A stretch of DNA of 64,000 nt, taken from JAKIVR01 sp035933635. Lineage in GTDB: Archaea > Thermoplasmatota > Thermoplasmata > Lutacidiplasmatales > UBA184. A program made the position numbers and the translations under genes. Location: NCBI GenBank assembly GCA_035933635.1, contig DASYYY010000021.1, forward strand, positions 1-64,000, written 5' to 3'. Positions 15,730-24,632 of this stretch are shown here, piece after piece. The notes beneath the pieces were generated by a model. It was given only the letters and a program-made list of their open reading frames with translations. It did no database searches and was not told where the DNA came from. The stretch's first letter is position 1; every line of letters starts with the position of its first letter.

Positions 15730-17225
15730 CCGCTTCGCGCCCCAATCTGCTCCTGGTCGTCCTCGATTGCGTCCGGGCCTGGGACTTCCCCGGAGGGGCC
15801 GATCCCACCCCCGGAATGCCGTTCGTCGAGGAGCTCCGGCGCGACTCCTGGGAGTTCCCCCGAGCGGCGAGCGTGGCCCACTGGACCGTCCCGGCCCACG
15901 CCTCGATCTTCACCGGGCTCTATCCCTGGCAGCACGGCGTGCACGCCAAGGGCCAGCTCGCGCCGAACCCGAGCACGCCGCAACTGGCGGGGATGCTCCA
16001 CGACGCCGGCTACGCGACGATGTCGCTTTCCTCGAACGGACTGATCAGTCCGACGCTCGGGCTCACCGCCGGCGCGCAGCGGGCGGCCTGGGGGGTGTCG
16101 CTGTTCAATCGCATCAGCGAACGCACTCAACCCCCGCAGGGCTCCCAGTCGGGGTCGGTCGGCTCGGCGGTGGCCGAGCGTTTCTTGCGCAACCGGATGA
16201 AGTCGGCGTCGTACTGGGCCGCCGTGTACCTCGCCCGATACCCTGGGTTCTGGGACCTCGGAACGCACGTGGTTCATCGGATGCGGCACGGCGACGCGGG
16301 CCCTCCACCGCGCATGGCGCCGTGGCTCGAGCCGACGCTCGGCCGGTGGCTCGCCGACGTCCCGCCCGAGCAGCCCGCCTACTGTTTCATCAACCTCCTC
16401 GACGCCCACGAGCCGTACCTGTCGGACCTCGGGGAACCCTCGTCAGCGTCGGGCTGGTGGGACTATGCCCGAACCCGACAGGACCGACTCGGATGGGTCT
16501 CGGGGGAGTGGAAGCCGACCGCACCGGAGTTCCAGCGGCTCCACGAGCTCTACCGCGGCACCCTGCGACTGCTCGATCGGAGGCTGCGCGCGATCGTCGA
16601 GGAGTTCCGAAAGGCCGGTCGGTGGGACAACACGCTCCTGGTGCTGACGAGCGACCACGGCCAGGCGTTCGGTGAGCACGGGACGCTCTTCCACATCACC
16701 TCGATCGATGAGCCCGAGCTGCGCATCCCGCTCCTCGTTCGCCCCCCCGGTGGAGCGGGAGGTCCTCGTACCGCGCAAGGCTGGGCGAGCCTCGTGGACA
16801 TCGCCCCGACGTTCCTCGGCGCCGCCGGAGTGTCCGACCGGGCCTCCTCCCTTCCGGGGGTCGACCTCAAGAGCGTCTTCGAGGCTCCCCGACCCACTCC
16901 GGTGTTCGCCATGTCCGACGGGCTCGTGCACGCGCCCGACGCGGCTCGTGCGCCCTCGGAACGCCGTGCTGCGATCGACCGACTGCTCGTCGGCGCCTAC
17001 ATCGATGACCGCAAGCTCATCCTCGACCCGACGAACGGGGAGGTGCGGGCCTTCGATGTCCTGCGCGACCGTCACGAGACGAACGACCTCTGGACGAGCC
17101 AGAGGGCGGACTTCGCCGACCTCGGGGACCTCGCCGCCGAGGTGGCCCGTCAGCTCGCCGGCGGCCCCGGCCCGGAGATGGGTGCGGATGTCGAGGACCG
17201 CCTGCGGTCGTGGGGGTACATCTGA
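15726..17225 (+). CDS. Sulfatase-like enzyme of the duplicated enzyme/membrane-protein module (copy A)
   Basis: 499 residues, cytosolic by lack of a signal peptide. It starts with NLLLVVLDCVRAWDF, has AHWTVPAHASIFTG (Thr54 at the nucleophile position where FGly sulfatases have Cys/Ser), INLLDAHEPYL, and VLTSDHGQAFGEHGTLFH with the metal-binding DHG. It ends with VEDRLRSWGYI, a C-terminus shared with the enzyme at 20566 (VEERLRSWGYI) and, less closely, with that at 9355 (MRSWGYD). Family: alkaline phosphatase superfamily, sulfatase branch; a phosphatase or phospho-group transferase is as likely as a sulfatase. Its stop overlaps the start of the membrane protein at 17225 (ATGA), so the two are translationally coupled and probably act together. 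The same gene order recurs at 20566-24539. Confidence 0.83.
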   Translation: MTASRPNLLLVVLDCVRAWDFPGGADPTPGMPFVEELRRDSWEFPRAASVAHWTVPAHASIFTGLYPWQHGVHAKGQLAPNPSTPQLAGMLHDAGYATMSLSSNGLISPTLGLTAGAQRAAWGVSLFNRISERTQPPQGSQSGSVGSAVAERFLRNRMKSASYWAAVYLARYPGFWDLGTHVVHRMRHGDAGPPPRMAPWLEPTLGRWLADVPPEQPAYCFINLLDAHEPYLSDLGEPSSASGWWDYARTRQDRLGWVSGEWKPTAPEFQRLHELYRGTLRLLDRRLRAIVEEFRKAGRWDNTLLVLTSDHGQAFGEHGTLFHITSIDEPELRIPLLVRPPGGAGGPRTAQGWASLVDIAPTFLGAAGVSDRASSLPGVDLKSVFEAPRPTPVFAMSDGLVHAPDAARAPSERRAAIDRLLVGAYIDDRKLILDPTNGEVRAFDVLRDRHETNDLWTSQRADFADLGDLAAEVARQLAGGPGPEMGADVEDRLRSWGYI

Positions 17226-19783
17226 TGGCCGGCCGCCCGCCCCCCCAGCCCTGGGCACCGTCCGACACTCCCGATGACACCGCCGGTGGTCGGCCGGCGC
17301 CGGAGGTCCGCCGAGCGGTGCTCAGTGGGCCTGCTCCGCTCCGGACCGGGCTGCGCCGGCTGGAGAACCGGATCTTCCCGCCCCGCACGAGCCGGCCGGC
17401 GGACAAGTCCGGCCTGCTGCCCGGTTGGCCGCCGGAGTGGTACGCGCTCACGTTGGCCGCGCTGATCGCGGGGATCTTCGCCACGTTCCTCGAGCTGGCC
17501 GTTTCGATGAACCCGGTCCCGCCCGGGGGGGACCCGGGGGAGTGGCTGACCACCTCCTACGCCTACGTCGGTTTGCCCTTCCCGACCTGGATCATCCCCG
17601 GACAGTACCCTCCGTTGCTGTTCCCCCTCCTCGGGAGCCTCGTCCACATCGGGGGAGGCCCGCTCGGCGGTGCCAAGCTCTACCTTGGGCTGGTCTCGGT
17701 CCTCGTGGGCCTGTCGACCTACATGCTCGCGCGCAGCCTCGTCCGGCTGCCGATCATCGCCCTCGTCGCCGAGGCGCTCGTGCTGTTCAACCCGTCGTTC
17801 ATGCAACTGTTCTTCTTCGGCGCCTACCCGAACCTGCTCGGGCTGGTCTTCTTCAATCTCTGTCTCGCCTTCCTCATCCGCTACGTCCGGTCCGCGCGAC
17901 CGCTGTACGTGTTCCTGTTCTGGACGTTCCTGACCGCAGCGATCCTGACCCACAGCCTGGTGGGGGCGATCCTCGGCGTGACCGTCGGGGTGATCCTGAT
18001 CTTCCTGGTCTGGATGGGACGCGTCCCGAGCTCGGCCTACCGCTCCCGTGCCGGCTTCGCCGGGATCATGGTCCTCATCGTCGGTGTCGGCGGCTTCTAC
18101 GCCGCGACCCACTTCCTGGGCATCCCCCACCCGAACTACCTGCAGACCAACGCGTTCGCCTACGTCAAGAACGGGCTCGGCCAGATCTTCTACCTGCTCC
18201 TGAACCCCTACTTCCCGGGCGTCCGGCCCTCGGTCACCGCGGCGCTGCCACTGCTCGTGGTGATCTCCGGCCTGATCGTGGTCGTGCTCGTCGGGATGCG
18301 CCTGTTCGTGCCGGAGCGGCTCTCGCTGGCGGTCCTGACGGTGCTCGCGATGATCCTGGCGGTCACCTCGCTGTGCGTGGTCGGCTGGGAACTGTCGATC
18401 GTGACCGACTACGTCCGACTCGGCTACTTCCTGGTCACGCCGTTCATCTTGGGCATTATCGTCCTGTTGGACGGGATCATGGCGGCCATCCGACAACGGG
18501 CCGCCACCGGGCCGCCGAGCGCGCCGTCCCCGAGCGAGGTTCCCGTCGGCATCGGTGTGGAAGCCGCCCCCGAGCACGGCACCGGAGCTCCGGCTGCGGT
18601 CGGCTATCGATCGAGAGGAGCGCCGGGGGCGTTCCCGACCTTCGTCATCCTCGCGCTGTTGGTCGCGGGCCTGATCTTGTTTGTGAACGCCTTCTCCATT
18701 CCGGCGTTCGCCCGTGAGGAGGAGGACAACACCTCGACCGGACACGACCAGCTGTTCCTCAACGCCATCCACTCGATCCGGACCTCCGGGGTCTCGGGCA
18801 ACGTGCTGACCGTACCGGGGGCCGCGAAGTGGACCCGGGCGCTGCTCGCGGTGAACGCCTACGCACCGATCCTACCGGCGCGCTACAGCTTCGACCCGAC
18901 GCACATCCTCGTCCAGGAGCTGGCCTACTTCGCCATGACCGACCGCTTCGCCGTCACCAACGGCAACGTGGCCGTGGCCTCCTCCGGACTGAACCCCGCG
19001 TTCAACAACCAGTCGCCCATGTACGAGGCGGCGTTCTTCGGGGTGTTCACGCCGGTCCTGACGATGCCCTCGCCGAACATGACCGTCGTCCTGGTCAACG
19101 GGACCCACTACGTCAACGAGCGGCTGACCCAGGCACCCACGATCTACGGCCCGCTGCTCGGCCAGCCCGAGGCGATGGCGATCGTCTACAACGGCCCCGG
19201 CTATTCGGTCAACATCACCGTATCCACGGTCCCGGGCACCGTCCACGCTGTCACGAGCGTGCGGGCGGTCGCGACCGGTACGCTTCCGCTGGCCTACCTC
19301 AATGCCACGATCTTCAATCCGGTCAACGGATCGTCCCGCTTCGCGGTGTCGGGGTACCGGGGAGGTTTCCTCGCGATCCCGAGCCAGTACGGCAGCGTGC
19401 TCGCCACCTACGGCAACGTCACGCCGGCGGCCGGCCTCACCGGGGTGATCAAGTACAACCACCTCGGGGTCCCCGCCCAGGTCGACGTGTCGATCCCCGC
19501 CTCGGTGCCACGGGTGGGGGCGAACAATCTGTCGTTCTCGATCGCCTACAGCACGCCGGCCGCGGTGAACCTGGTGACGACCCTTCCGCCGTTCATCTCC
19601 ACCACGCAGTGGTGGGCGACCTGGAACATGCGCTTCGTGCTGTACGCGAACGCCTCGACGCCGAGCCAGGCCCGAGCGAACTTCCTGCTCGACGAGGTCC
19701 AGTACCTGGTCGGGGAGTTCGGCGCACAGGTCTACGCCGTCTCCGGCCCGTGGACGGTCCTGATCCTGCCGCCCTACAACTGA
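17225..19783 (+). CDS. Polytopic membrane protein, probable GT-C type glycosyltransferase (copy A)
   Basis: 852 residues. After a Pro-rich N-terminus there are about 10-12 membrane helices up to residue about 500, then an extracytoplasmic domain of about 350 residues. The first outside loop holds PPGGDPGEW (about residue 100) and a later helix ILTHSLVG; an acidic motif in the first loop is the hallmark of GT-C enzymes (STT3/AglB, PMT), which transfer lipid-linked sugars outside the membrane. This is inference from topology and motif, not clear homology. The paralogue at 22179 has PPGVDPGDW and FLTHSLTF at the same places and a matching ectodomain (GHDQLFLNAIHSI against AHDQSFLQAVNFL). The start ATG overlaps the stop of the sulfatase-like gene. 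Many NxS/T sequons lie in the ectodomain. Confidence 0.7.
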   Translation: MAGRPPPQPWAPSDTPDDTAGGRPAPEVRRAVLSGPAPLRTGLRRLENRIFPPRTSRPADKSGLLPGWPPEWYALTLAALIAGIFATFLELAVSMNPVPPGGDPGEWLTTSYAYVGLPFPTWIIPGQYPPLLFPLLGSLVHIGGGPLGGAKLYLGLVSVLVGLSTYMLARSLVRLPIIALVAEALVLFNPSFMQLFFFGAYPNLLGLVFFNLCLAFLIRYVRSARPLYVFLFWTFLTAAILTHSLVGAILGVTVGVILIFLVWMGRVPSSAYRSRAGFAGIMVLIVGVGGFYAATHFLGIPHPNYLQTNAFAYVKNGLGQIFYLLLNPYFPGVRPSVTAALPLLVVISGLIVVVLVGMRLFVPERLSLAVLTVLAMILAVTSLCVVGWELSIVTDYVRLGYFLVTPFILGIIVLLDGIMAAIRQRAATGPPSAPSPSEVPVGIGVEAAPEHGTGAPAAVGYRSRGAPGAFPTFVILALLVAGLILFVNAFSIPAFAREEEDNTSTGHDQLFLNAIHSIRTSGVSGNVLTVPGAAKWTRALLAVNAYAPILPARYSFDPTHILVQELAYFAMTDRFAVTNGNVAVASSGLNPAFNNQSPMYEAAFFGVFTPVLTMPSPNMTVVLVNGTHYVNERLTQAPTIYGPLLGQPEAMAIVYNGPGYSVNITVSTVPGTVHAVTSVRAVATGTLPLAYLNATIFNPVNGSSRFAVSGYRGGFLAIPSQYGSVLATYGNVTPAAGLTGVIKYNHLGVPAQVDVSIPASVPRVGANNLSFSIAYSTPAAVNLVTTLPPFISTTQWWATWNMRFVLYANASTPSQARANFLLDEVQYLVGEFGAQVYAVSGPWTVLILPPYN

Positions 19784-19850
19784 GGAATCGGGATCGGCCC
19801 CTACGGCAAGAGGGGAACGAAGGGGTTCGCGACGCGCCCGACCGACCGGC

Positions 19851-20417
19851 CTAGGTCGTCGTCCAGTCGAGGCTGACCGTCGCCGAGAGCGTCATCGAGG
19901 TGCTCGCACTGGCGGGCGAGTAGACCACCAGGTCGAGCATCTGACCGGCCTCGGGGGTGACGTCCACGTGGAAGACCGAGCTCGTGGTCGCCGCGCAAGC
20001 GCCCGCGGAGTTCTCCGTGCACCAGACCGGACTGACCTGCCCGGTGGACCGGAGCGTTCCGAGCGAACTCGCGCTCACGACCTCGACCACGACCGTCGGA
20101 CAGGCGGTCGTCGCGGTGCATCCGACGACGGCCACCGTGCCGTCGAGGGTGGTGAAGTTACCGGCCGAGGCCTGCCCGGAGACGCCGGGTGCGGCGTTGA
20201 TCTCGAACGGGAAGTAGACCGCATTCGCGAGCCCGCCGTTGAGCGCGATGGCGGAATCGCGCACCACGGTCGTCGAGTGCGTCGTGGGCGTCGGCGTTTG
20301 CATGGCCACGACCAGGACGATCAACCCTGCGGCCGCCGCTACGGCGGCGAAGACGAGGAGGGATTTCCTCCCGCGCGGGATCGACCCTCGGGTCGCGGTC
20401 GGTGCGGTTTCGTTCAT
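19851..20417 (-). CDS. Small surface protein with N-terminal membrane anchor, unrecognised
   Basis: 188 residues. A short basic cytoplasmic tail (RGSIPRGRKS) precedes one hydrophobic helix (LLVFAAVAAAAGLIVLVVAM), then a beta-rich outside domain with four Cys (GCTATTAC and WCTENSAGAC), probably two disulfides. It superficially recalls pseudopilin-type proteins but lacks a clear prepilin peptidase site, so I leave it unassigned. A TATA box (20458-20465) lies 44 bp before the ATG at 20417, implying a leader of about 18 nt. It is divergent from the second enzyme/membrane-protein module and may be linked to it. Confidence 0.65.
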   Translation of the reverse strand: MNETAPTATRGSIPRGRKSLLVFAAVAAAAGLIVLVVAMQTPTPTTHSTTVVRDSAIALNGGLANAVYFPFEINAAPGVSGQASAGNFTTLDGTVAVVGCTATTACPTVVVEVVSASSLGTLRSTGQVSPVWCTENSAGACAATTSSVFHVDVTPEAGQMLDLVVYSPASASTSMTLSATVSLDWTTT

Positions 20418-20457
20418 GGACCCCTACACGACCGCTCGGTAGTCCCCCGGACCGGTA

Positions 20458-20465
20458 GATATACC
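20458..20465 (-). promoter_or_regulatory. TATA box for the small surface protein
   Basis: Minus-strand GGTATATC; the predicted leader is about 18 nt with AGGGG before the ATG at 20417. Confidence 0.5.
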
Positions 20466-20527
20466 TTGGTCCGCAGAGCTTACCGGATGGCGGCCGTGGC
20501 TCAGGCGGCGGCCTATGCGCCGGTGTC

Positions 20528-20535
20528 CTTATAAG
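20528..20535 (+). promoter_or_regulatory. TATA box of sulfatase-like gene copy B
   Basis: CTTATAAG, centre about 34 bp before the ATG at 20566; leader of a few nucleotides. Confidence 0.5.
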
Positions 20536-20565
20536 CACGTATACCGGCTTTCACGGGGGCGTCCG

Positions 20566-22095
20566 ATGACCGAATCCGGCGCTCGTCGACCGAACGTTCT
20601 CGTCGTGGTGCTGGACTGCGCTCGGGCCGACGATTTCGAGCATGCCCGCGCGAACGGCCAGAGGCTGCCGTTCCTCGAGTCGTTCCTGAAGGAGGGGGAG
20701 TACTATCCGCAGACCTCGGCCCCCGCCCCTTGGACGATTCCCTCCCATGCGAGCCTGTTCACCGGCCTCTACCCATGGGAGCACGGCTGCCACGCCAAGT
20801 CCTCGCTCAAGCTCTCGGCGGATCGCGGCAAGCTCGCCACCGTGCTCTCGGCCAAGGGGTATCGGACGCTCCTGCTCTCCGCCAACCACCTGCTCAGCCC
20901 CGACCTCGGTTTCTCCGATGGATTCCAGCACAATGCCTGGGCCGGTTGGTGGGAACCGTACCTCCGGTTCGGGGGGACCACCGCACCGCCCAACGTCAAT
21001 GGCGCCTCGGCAGGCGAGGTCGCTGCCAAGCCGATCGTCGGGCGTTCCGGCCCGATCTGGCGGGTCATCAAGCGGAGCTCCCGTCTCGCATACCGGTACC
21101 CGTTCATCCTCGATGGCGTCGGCCGCGTCAGCTCGGCCATCCGGAGCCCCGAGGTCGAGCGTCCGATCCCGGTCTCCCCGTGGATCGAGCCGACGTTGGA
21201 GCGCTGGCTGGGGCAGACGCCCCGAGACCAGCCGGTCTTCTGCTTCGTCAACCTGCTCGAGACCCACGAGCCCTACTATCCGGATCCGCTCTACGCACCG
21301 GGGTTCGCGTCCTGGTGGAGGTACTCCCGGACCCGGCAGGACCATGTCGGATGGCTGGCGGGCCGGTGGGAGCCGACCTCGGAGGAGTTCGCCCATCTCC
21401 GCGATCTCTACCGCCAGACGTTCCTCCGCGCCGACGCCCGCCTCGCGCACATCGCCGAGCTGTTCCGCGCCGCCGGGCGGTGGGACAACACGCTCGTCGT
21501 GGTGACCAGTGACCACGGACAAGCCTTCGGCGAGCAGGGGATGCTCTTCCACATGCTGACGCTGCCGGAGGCGCTCGTCCGGGTGCCCCTCGCCGTCCGG
21601 CGCCCCGAAGGCACCTCCGGCGGGAGCGTCGCACGGGGCTGGGCCAGCCTCGTCGACGTCGCGCCCACGGTGCTGACCGAGGTCGGCGAGCCCGGGGCGC
21701 TCCCGGCATCGGGGGTGCGCCTCGAAACGGTCCTCGACGCCGCGCGACCGGGTCCGATCTTCTCCGTCGCCGACGGACTGGTCTGGCACACGATCGTCCC
21801 CGACCACGAGAAGGCGAACTTCTCCGAGCGTCGGAAGGCGGCGTTCGATCGCATCCTCGCCTGCGCGCACGAAGGACGGTACAAGGTGATCTTCGACCCG
21901 GAGTCCAGCCAGTTCACCGCCTACGATGTCGTGGGCGATCCGCTCGAGGCCCACGAGCTCTGGGCGGCCCGCTCCGGGGAGTTGGGTGCGCTCGCCGAGG
22001 GGGCGCGTCTCGCCGCCGGGCGGATGACCGTCGCTCCACCGGTGGAGGCGTCTCCGGACGTGGAGGAGCGCCTGCGGTCCTGGGGATACATTTAG
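20566..22095 (+). CDS. Sulfatase-like enzyme of the duplicated module (copy B)
   Basis: 509 residues, no signal peptide. It resembles the 15726 product throughout: NVLVVVLDCARADDF, APWTIPSHASLFTGLYPWEHG with Thr57 in place of the FGly Cys, VNLLETHEPYYP, VVTSDHGQAFGEQGMLFH, and the final VEERLRSWGYI. Metal ligands (LDC, SDHG) are intact, so it should be an active metal-dependent phospho- or sulfo-ester enzyme with a Thr nucleophile. The start at 20566 rather than the upstream in-frame ATG (20515) is supported by the TATA box at 20528. It is followed 83 nt later by the second membrane protein, which seems to have its own promoter in the gap. Confidence 0.83.
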   Translation: MTESGARRPNVLVVVLDCARADDFEHARANGQRLPFLESFLKEGEYYPQTSAPAPWTIPSHASLFTGLYPWEHGCHAKSSLKLSADRGKLATVLSAKGYRTLLLSANHLLSPDLGFSDGFQHNAWAGWWEPYLRFGGTTAPPNVNGASAGEVAAKPIVGRSGPIWRVIKRSSRLAYRYPFILDGVGRVSSAIRSPEVERPIPVSPWIEPTLERWLGQTPRDQPVFCFVNLLETHEPYYPDPLYAPGFASWWRYSRTRQDHVGWLAGRWEPTSEEFAHLRDLYRQTFLRADARLAHIAELFRAAGRWDNTLVVVTSDHGQAFGEQGMLFHMLTLPEALVRVPLAVRRPEGTSGGSVARGWASLVDVAPTVLTEVGEPGALPASGVRLETVLDAARPGPIFSVADGLVWHTIVPDHEKANFSERRKAAFDRILACAHEGRYKVIFDPESSQFTAYDVVGDPLEAHELWAARSGELGALAEGARLAAGRMTVAPPVEASPDVEERLRSWGYI

Positions 22096-22098
22096 TCT
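22091..22098 (+). promoter_or_regulatory. Candidate TATA box for membrane protein copy B
   Basis: TTTAGTCT overlaps the stop codon of the preceding gene and lies 28-31 bp before the GTG 22123/ATG 22126 that opens a mini-ORF. Confidence 0.35.
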
Positions 22099-22122
22099 AT
22101 CGCATTGTCGCCTGTCCGTTTC

Positions 22123-22182
22123 GTGATGGAACCGGTTCACCGAATGTTCATCCTCGTCGAGCCCTCCCGGTCGGACCGATGA
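22123..22182 (+). CDS. 18-19 codon leader ORF coupled to membrane protein copy B
   Basis: GTG 22123 is followed at once by ATG 22126; from the ATG it reads MEPVHRMFILVEPSRSDR and stops at TGA 22180-22182, overlapping ATG 22179 as ATGA. With the TATA-like box at 22091 the transcript would start at or next to the GTG/ATG. It fits the pattern of 12424, 15673 and 45337. Confidence 0.4.
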   Translation: MMEPVHRMFILVEPSRSDR

Positions 22183-24539
22183 GCTCGCCTGCGGCCCCCC
22201 CGACCCGCGCCGCCGGGGAGATAAGCGAGCCGGGAGCCGATCCCGCCCCGATCGGCGCGTCCCCGCTGTACCTGTTGGTCGGGCTTCTGCTCGTCGGCGT
22301 CGCGGTCGCGATCGTCGCGGTCCAGTACGCGAGCGCCCCCGTCCCACCGGGAGTCGACCCCGGTGACTGGATCCAGCGCTCGTTCGCCTACGTCGGGCTC
22401 CCGTACCCGCCGGCGCAAGCGATCAGCTCGCCGTACCTGTACCCCCCGATCATCTTTCCGTTCCTCGGCGCGACCGTGCTCGTCACCGGCAATGCGCTCT
22501 CGGCCGGTTTCGTGTTCGGCGCGGCGATCCTTGCGGTCTACGGGCTCGCGTCGATCCTGTTGGCCCGCCGGGCGTTCGGCCACGGCGCCCTCCAGGTCGG
22601 ATTCGTCGCGCTCTCGGTGCTCAACGGCACGCTGCTCTCGATGCTGTTTTGGGGCGGTTACCCCAACGTCGTCGGGTTCGTCTTCTTCGACCTCACGGTA
22701 TTCTTCTTCATCGCGTTCCTGCAGGACGAGCGTCCCGTCTATGCGCTGGGCATCTGGATCGGCGCCTCGTTGACCTTCCTGACCCACTCGCTGACCTTCT
22801 ACATGCTCGGGGGCGCGCTCGCCCTCACGATATTCCTGCTGCTGGTGATGGGTCGATTCCGGCTCGGCCCGTGGATCCGCAACCGAGGCCACCAGGTGGG
22901 TGCGGTCGTCCTCGTGGCGACCGTGGGGCTGTACACCGGAGTGACCCGCGCCCTCGGCATCCCGCACCCGAACTACCTGTCGTCCAATCCCGCCGCGTTC
23001 AAGCTCGACAACATCGGCGAGATTTTCATCCCGTTCTCGGCGGGGCCGGCCGTGACGCCCGCCGGGGGGTCGGTCTACCTTGACCCCGTGGTGGCCTTCG
23101 CTTTGGTCGCCTTCCTCGGGCTCGCCGTCGTGCTGGCGCTGCTGGTGCTCGGTCGACGGTGGCCCGGATGGACGACCCCCACCTTGGTGATCGCCGGGGG
23201 TTGGACCGCCGCGGCGTTCCTCCTGCCGGCGGGCGGGTACCTGGCCCACGTGGACACCGACTACTCCCGATTTGCCTACTATCTGCCGCAGCCGATCGCG
23301 TTGCTGGTCCTCGGCGCGCTCGATCGAGCCGTGACCACCAAGGAGGAGGCTCGGGCCGCTCCGGTGCCGAGAACCTCCGCTGCCCCCGCGTGGCGCCGAC
23401 GCGTCGACGTGCGGAACGTGGCGCTGCACGGCGCCGTCTTTCTCGGGGTGATCTTGTTGCTCGCGAACGTCTCGTTGCCCGCGGTCGCCGCCAACGAACA
23501 GGGGAACACCGGCGAGGCGCACGACCAGAGCTTCCTGCAGGCCGTGAACTTCCTCAAGAGCTCCCCCACGCCCGGGTCGGTGCTCACTTACCAGGGTGCG
23601 GCCCGCTGGGTCGAGGCGTTGACGGCTCGCGGGACCTACGACTTTGGTCCGACGTGGCTACTCTTCGAGCGCTACCAGGTCACCAACGCGGAGCTCGCGT
23701 TCTGGGCGACGAACAGCTACGTGGCGGTGACGAACAACCAGGCCGTCCTCTCCTATTCACCACCAGCGTCGCCGGTGCTGAGCCAGGCGCCGATGTACAC
23801 CATCTACGATGAAGGGGTGACCTTGCCGATCCTTCGGGCGCTCCCCGGCGCTACGGTGATGAACCTCTCTTCCGGGAACGGCACGCACCCGGTCGCGCTC
23901 AGCGACTTCGGTGCGCCGACCCTTTCCTACGCCGGCACGCCGTTGCCTAGGGGTACTCTCGACTACCAGGGTTCGGGTGTCACGGTCGACCAGATCTCTA
24001 CGATCGGGGCCGGCGGCGACGCCTGGATCAACTACACGTTCACCGGCACGACGACCTCGCAGATCCGGTCGATCCAGCTCGGGCTCGCTCCGCCGCTGCC
24101 GGGCGTACCGACACTGCACGAGGGCGGCTCGCCCTCGATCCAGTTCCAAGGCGGCTCGTTCACCTGGTCCGTCCCCACGTCGCTGGGACAGCTCCCCAAT
24201 CCGGTGACCGTTACGACCGACGGCCAGATCACCCCCGCCCCGCAATCCGTGAGCGTCAACGCCTCGGGGCTGCCCTACACGGTCCTGCTCGGCCTGAACG
24301 ATCCGGCTCCCAGCGGTGCATTTTCTGTTTCGATCGCGCTGGCGACCGGTGGGACCTCGAACCCCGCCACGGTCCTCCCCGCGACGATGTTGACGCAGTC
24401 GTTCTTGCAGGGGTACGACATCCATTTCCTCCTCCTCCCCGCCTCGGCGCCGTACAGCCAGAACATCGCCCTGTACCAGTTCGCGTTCCAGTACCGGATC
24501 GTCTACCAGAACCCCGAGTGGCTCATTCTCCAGGGGTGA
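22179..24539 (+). CDS. Polytopic membrane protein, probable GT-C type glycosyltransferase (copy B)
   Basis: 786 residues, paralogue of the 17225 product: about 11-12 helices, first outside loop with PPGVDPGDW (about residue 62), FLTHSLTFYMLGG, a last membrane helix near residue 420 and an outside C-terminal domain of about 350 residues. Like copy A it follows a sulfatase-like gene, so the pair is a duplicated functional unit. A GT-C enzyme using a lipid-linked donor is my best inference; STT3-type sequons of the catalytic C-terminal domain (WWDYG) are not present, so it is not a standard oligosaccharyltransferase. A stem-loop and T-tract follow the stop. Confidence 0.7.
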   Translation: MSSPAAPPTRAAGEISEPGADPAPIGASPLYLLVGLLLVGVAVAIVAVQYASAPVPPGVDPGDWIQRSFAYVGLPYPPAQAISSPYLYPPIIFPFLGATVLVTGNALSAGFVFGAAILAVYGLASILLARRAFGHGALQVGFVALSVLNGTLLSMLFWGGYPNVVGFVFFDLTVFFFIAFLQDERPVYALGIWIGASLTFLTHSLTFYMLGGALALTIFLLLVMGRFRLGPWIRNRGHQVGAVVLVATVGLYTGVTRALGIPHPNYLSSNPAAFKLDNIGEIFIPFSAGPAVTPAGGSVYLDPVVAFALVAFLGLAVVLALLVLGRRWPGWTTPTLVIAGGWTAAAFLLPAGGYLAHVDTDYSRFAYYLPQPIALLVLGALDRAVTTKEEARAAPVPRTSAAPAWRRRVDVRNVALHGAVFLGVILLLANVSLPAVAANEQGNTGEAHDQSFLQAVNFLKSSPTPGSVLTYQGAARWVEALTARGTYDFGPTWLLFERYQVTNAELAFWATNSYVAVTNNQAVLSYSPPASPVLSQAPMYTIYDEGVTLPILRALPGATVMNLSSGNGTHPVALSDFGAPTLSYAGTPLPRGTLDYQGSGVTVDQISTIGAGGDAWINYTFTGTTTSQIRSIQLGLAPPLPGVPTLHEGGSPSIQFQGGSFTWSVPTSLGQLPNPVTVTTDGQITPAPQSVSVNASGLPYTVLLGLNDPAPSGAFSVSIALATGGTSNPATVLPATMLTQSFLQGYDIHFLLLPASAPYSQNIALYQFAFQYRIVYQNPEWLILQG

Positions 24540-24546
24540 GCACGCC

Positions 24547-24598
24547 GCGGGCGGCATCCCGCCCGCCCGTCATGCGCCGGGGTCGGCGCCCTCTTTTT
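24547..24598 (+). terminator. Probable terminator after membrane protein copy B
   Basis: A perfect 8-bp stem GCGGGCGG/CCGCCCGC (24547-24566) is followed by a further GC-rich stretch and a T5 run at 24594-24598. Archaeal termination relies mainly on the T-run. Confidence 0.45.
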
Positions 24599-24605
24599 GG
24601 CCACG

Positions 24606-24614
24606 GGGTCGAAC
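24606..24614 (+). repeat. Left target-site duplication of the TnpB element
   Basis: GGGTCGAAC, repeated in direct orientation at 26041-26049, one base outside each inverted repeat. Confidence 0.7.
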
Positions 24615-24615
24615 G

Positions 24616-24632
24616 GCTTTGGGATTTTATTC
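24616..24632 (+). repeat. Left terminal inverted repeat of the TnpB element
   Basis: GCTTTGGGATTTTATTC; 15 of 17 positions match the right end read on the other strand. Confidence 0.7.

Noticed and set aside
17150..18772. Minus-strand open frame of 540 codons rich in Glu/Asp/Arg/Gln
   Set aside because: Antisense to membrane protein A; the charged repeats are the complement of hydrophobic codons.
19851..20417. Small anchored protein as a pilin
   Set aside because: The N-terminal helix is pilin-like in position, but the basic stretch lacks a clear prepilin peptidase site and no pilus genes are nearby.
20551..22347. Minus-strand open frame of about 600 codons
   Set aside because: Antisense to sulfatase-like copy B, no promoter, no motif.
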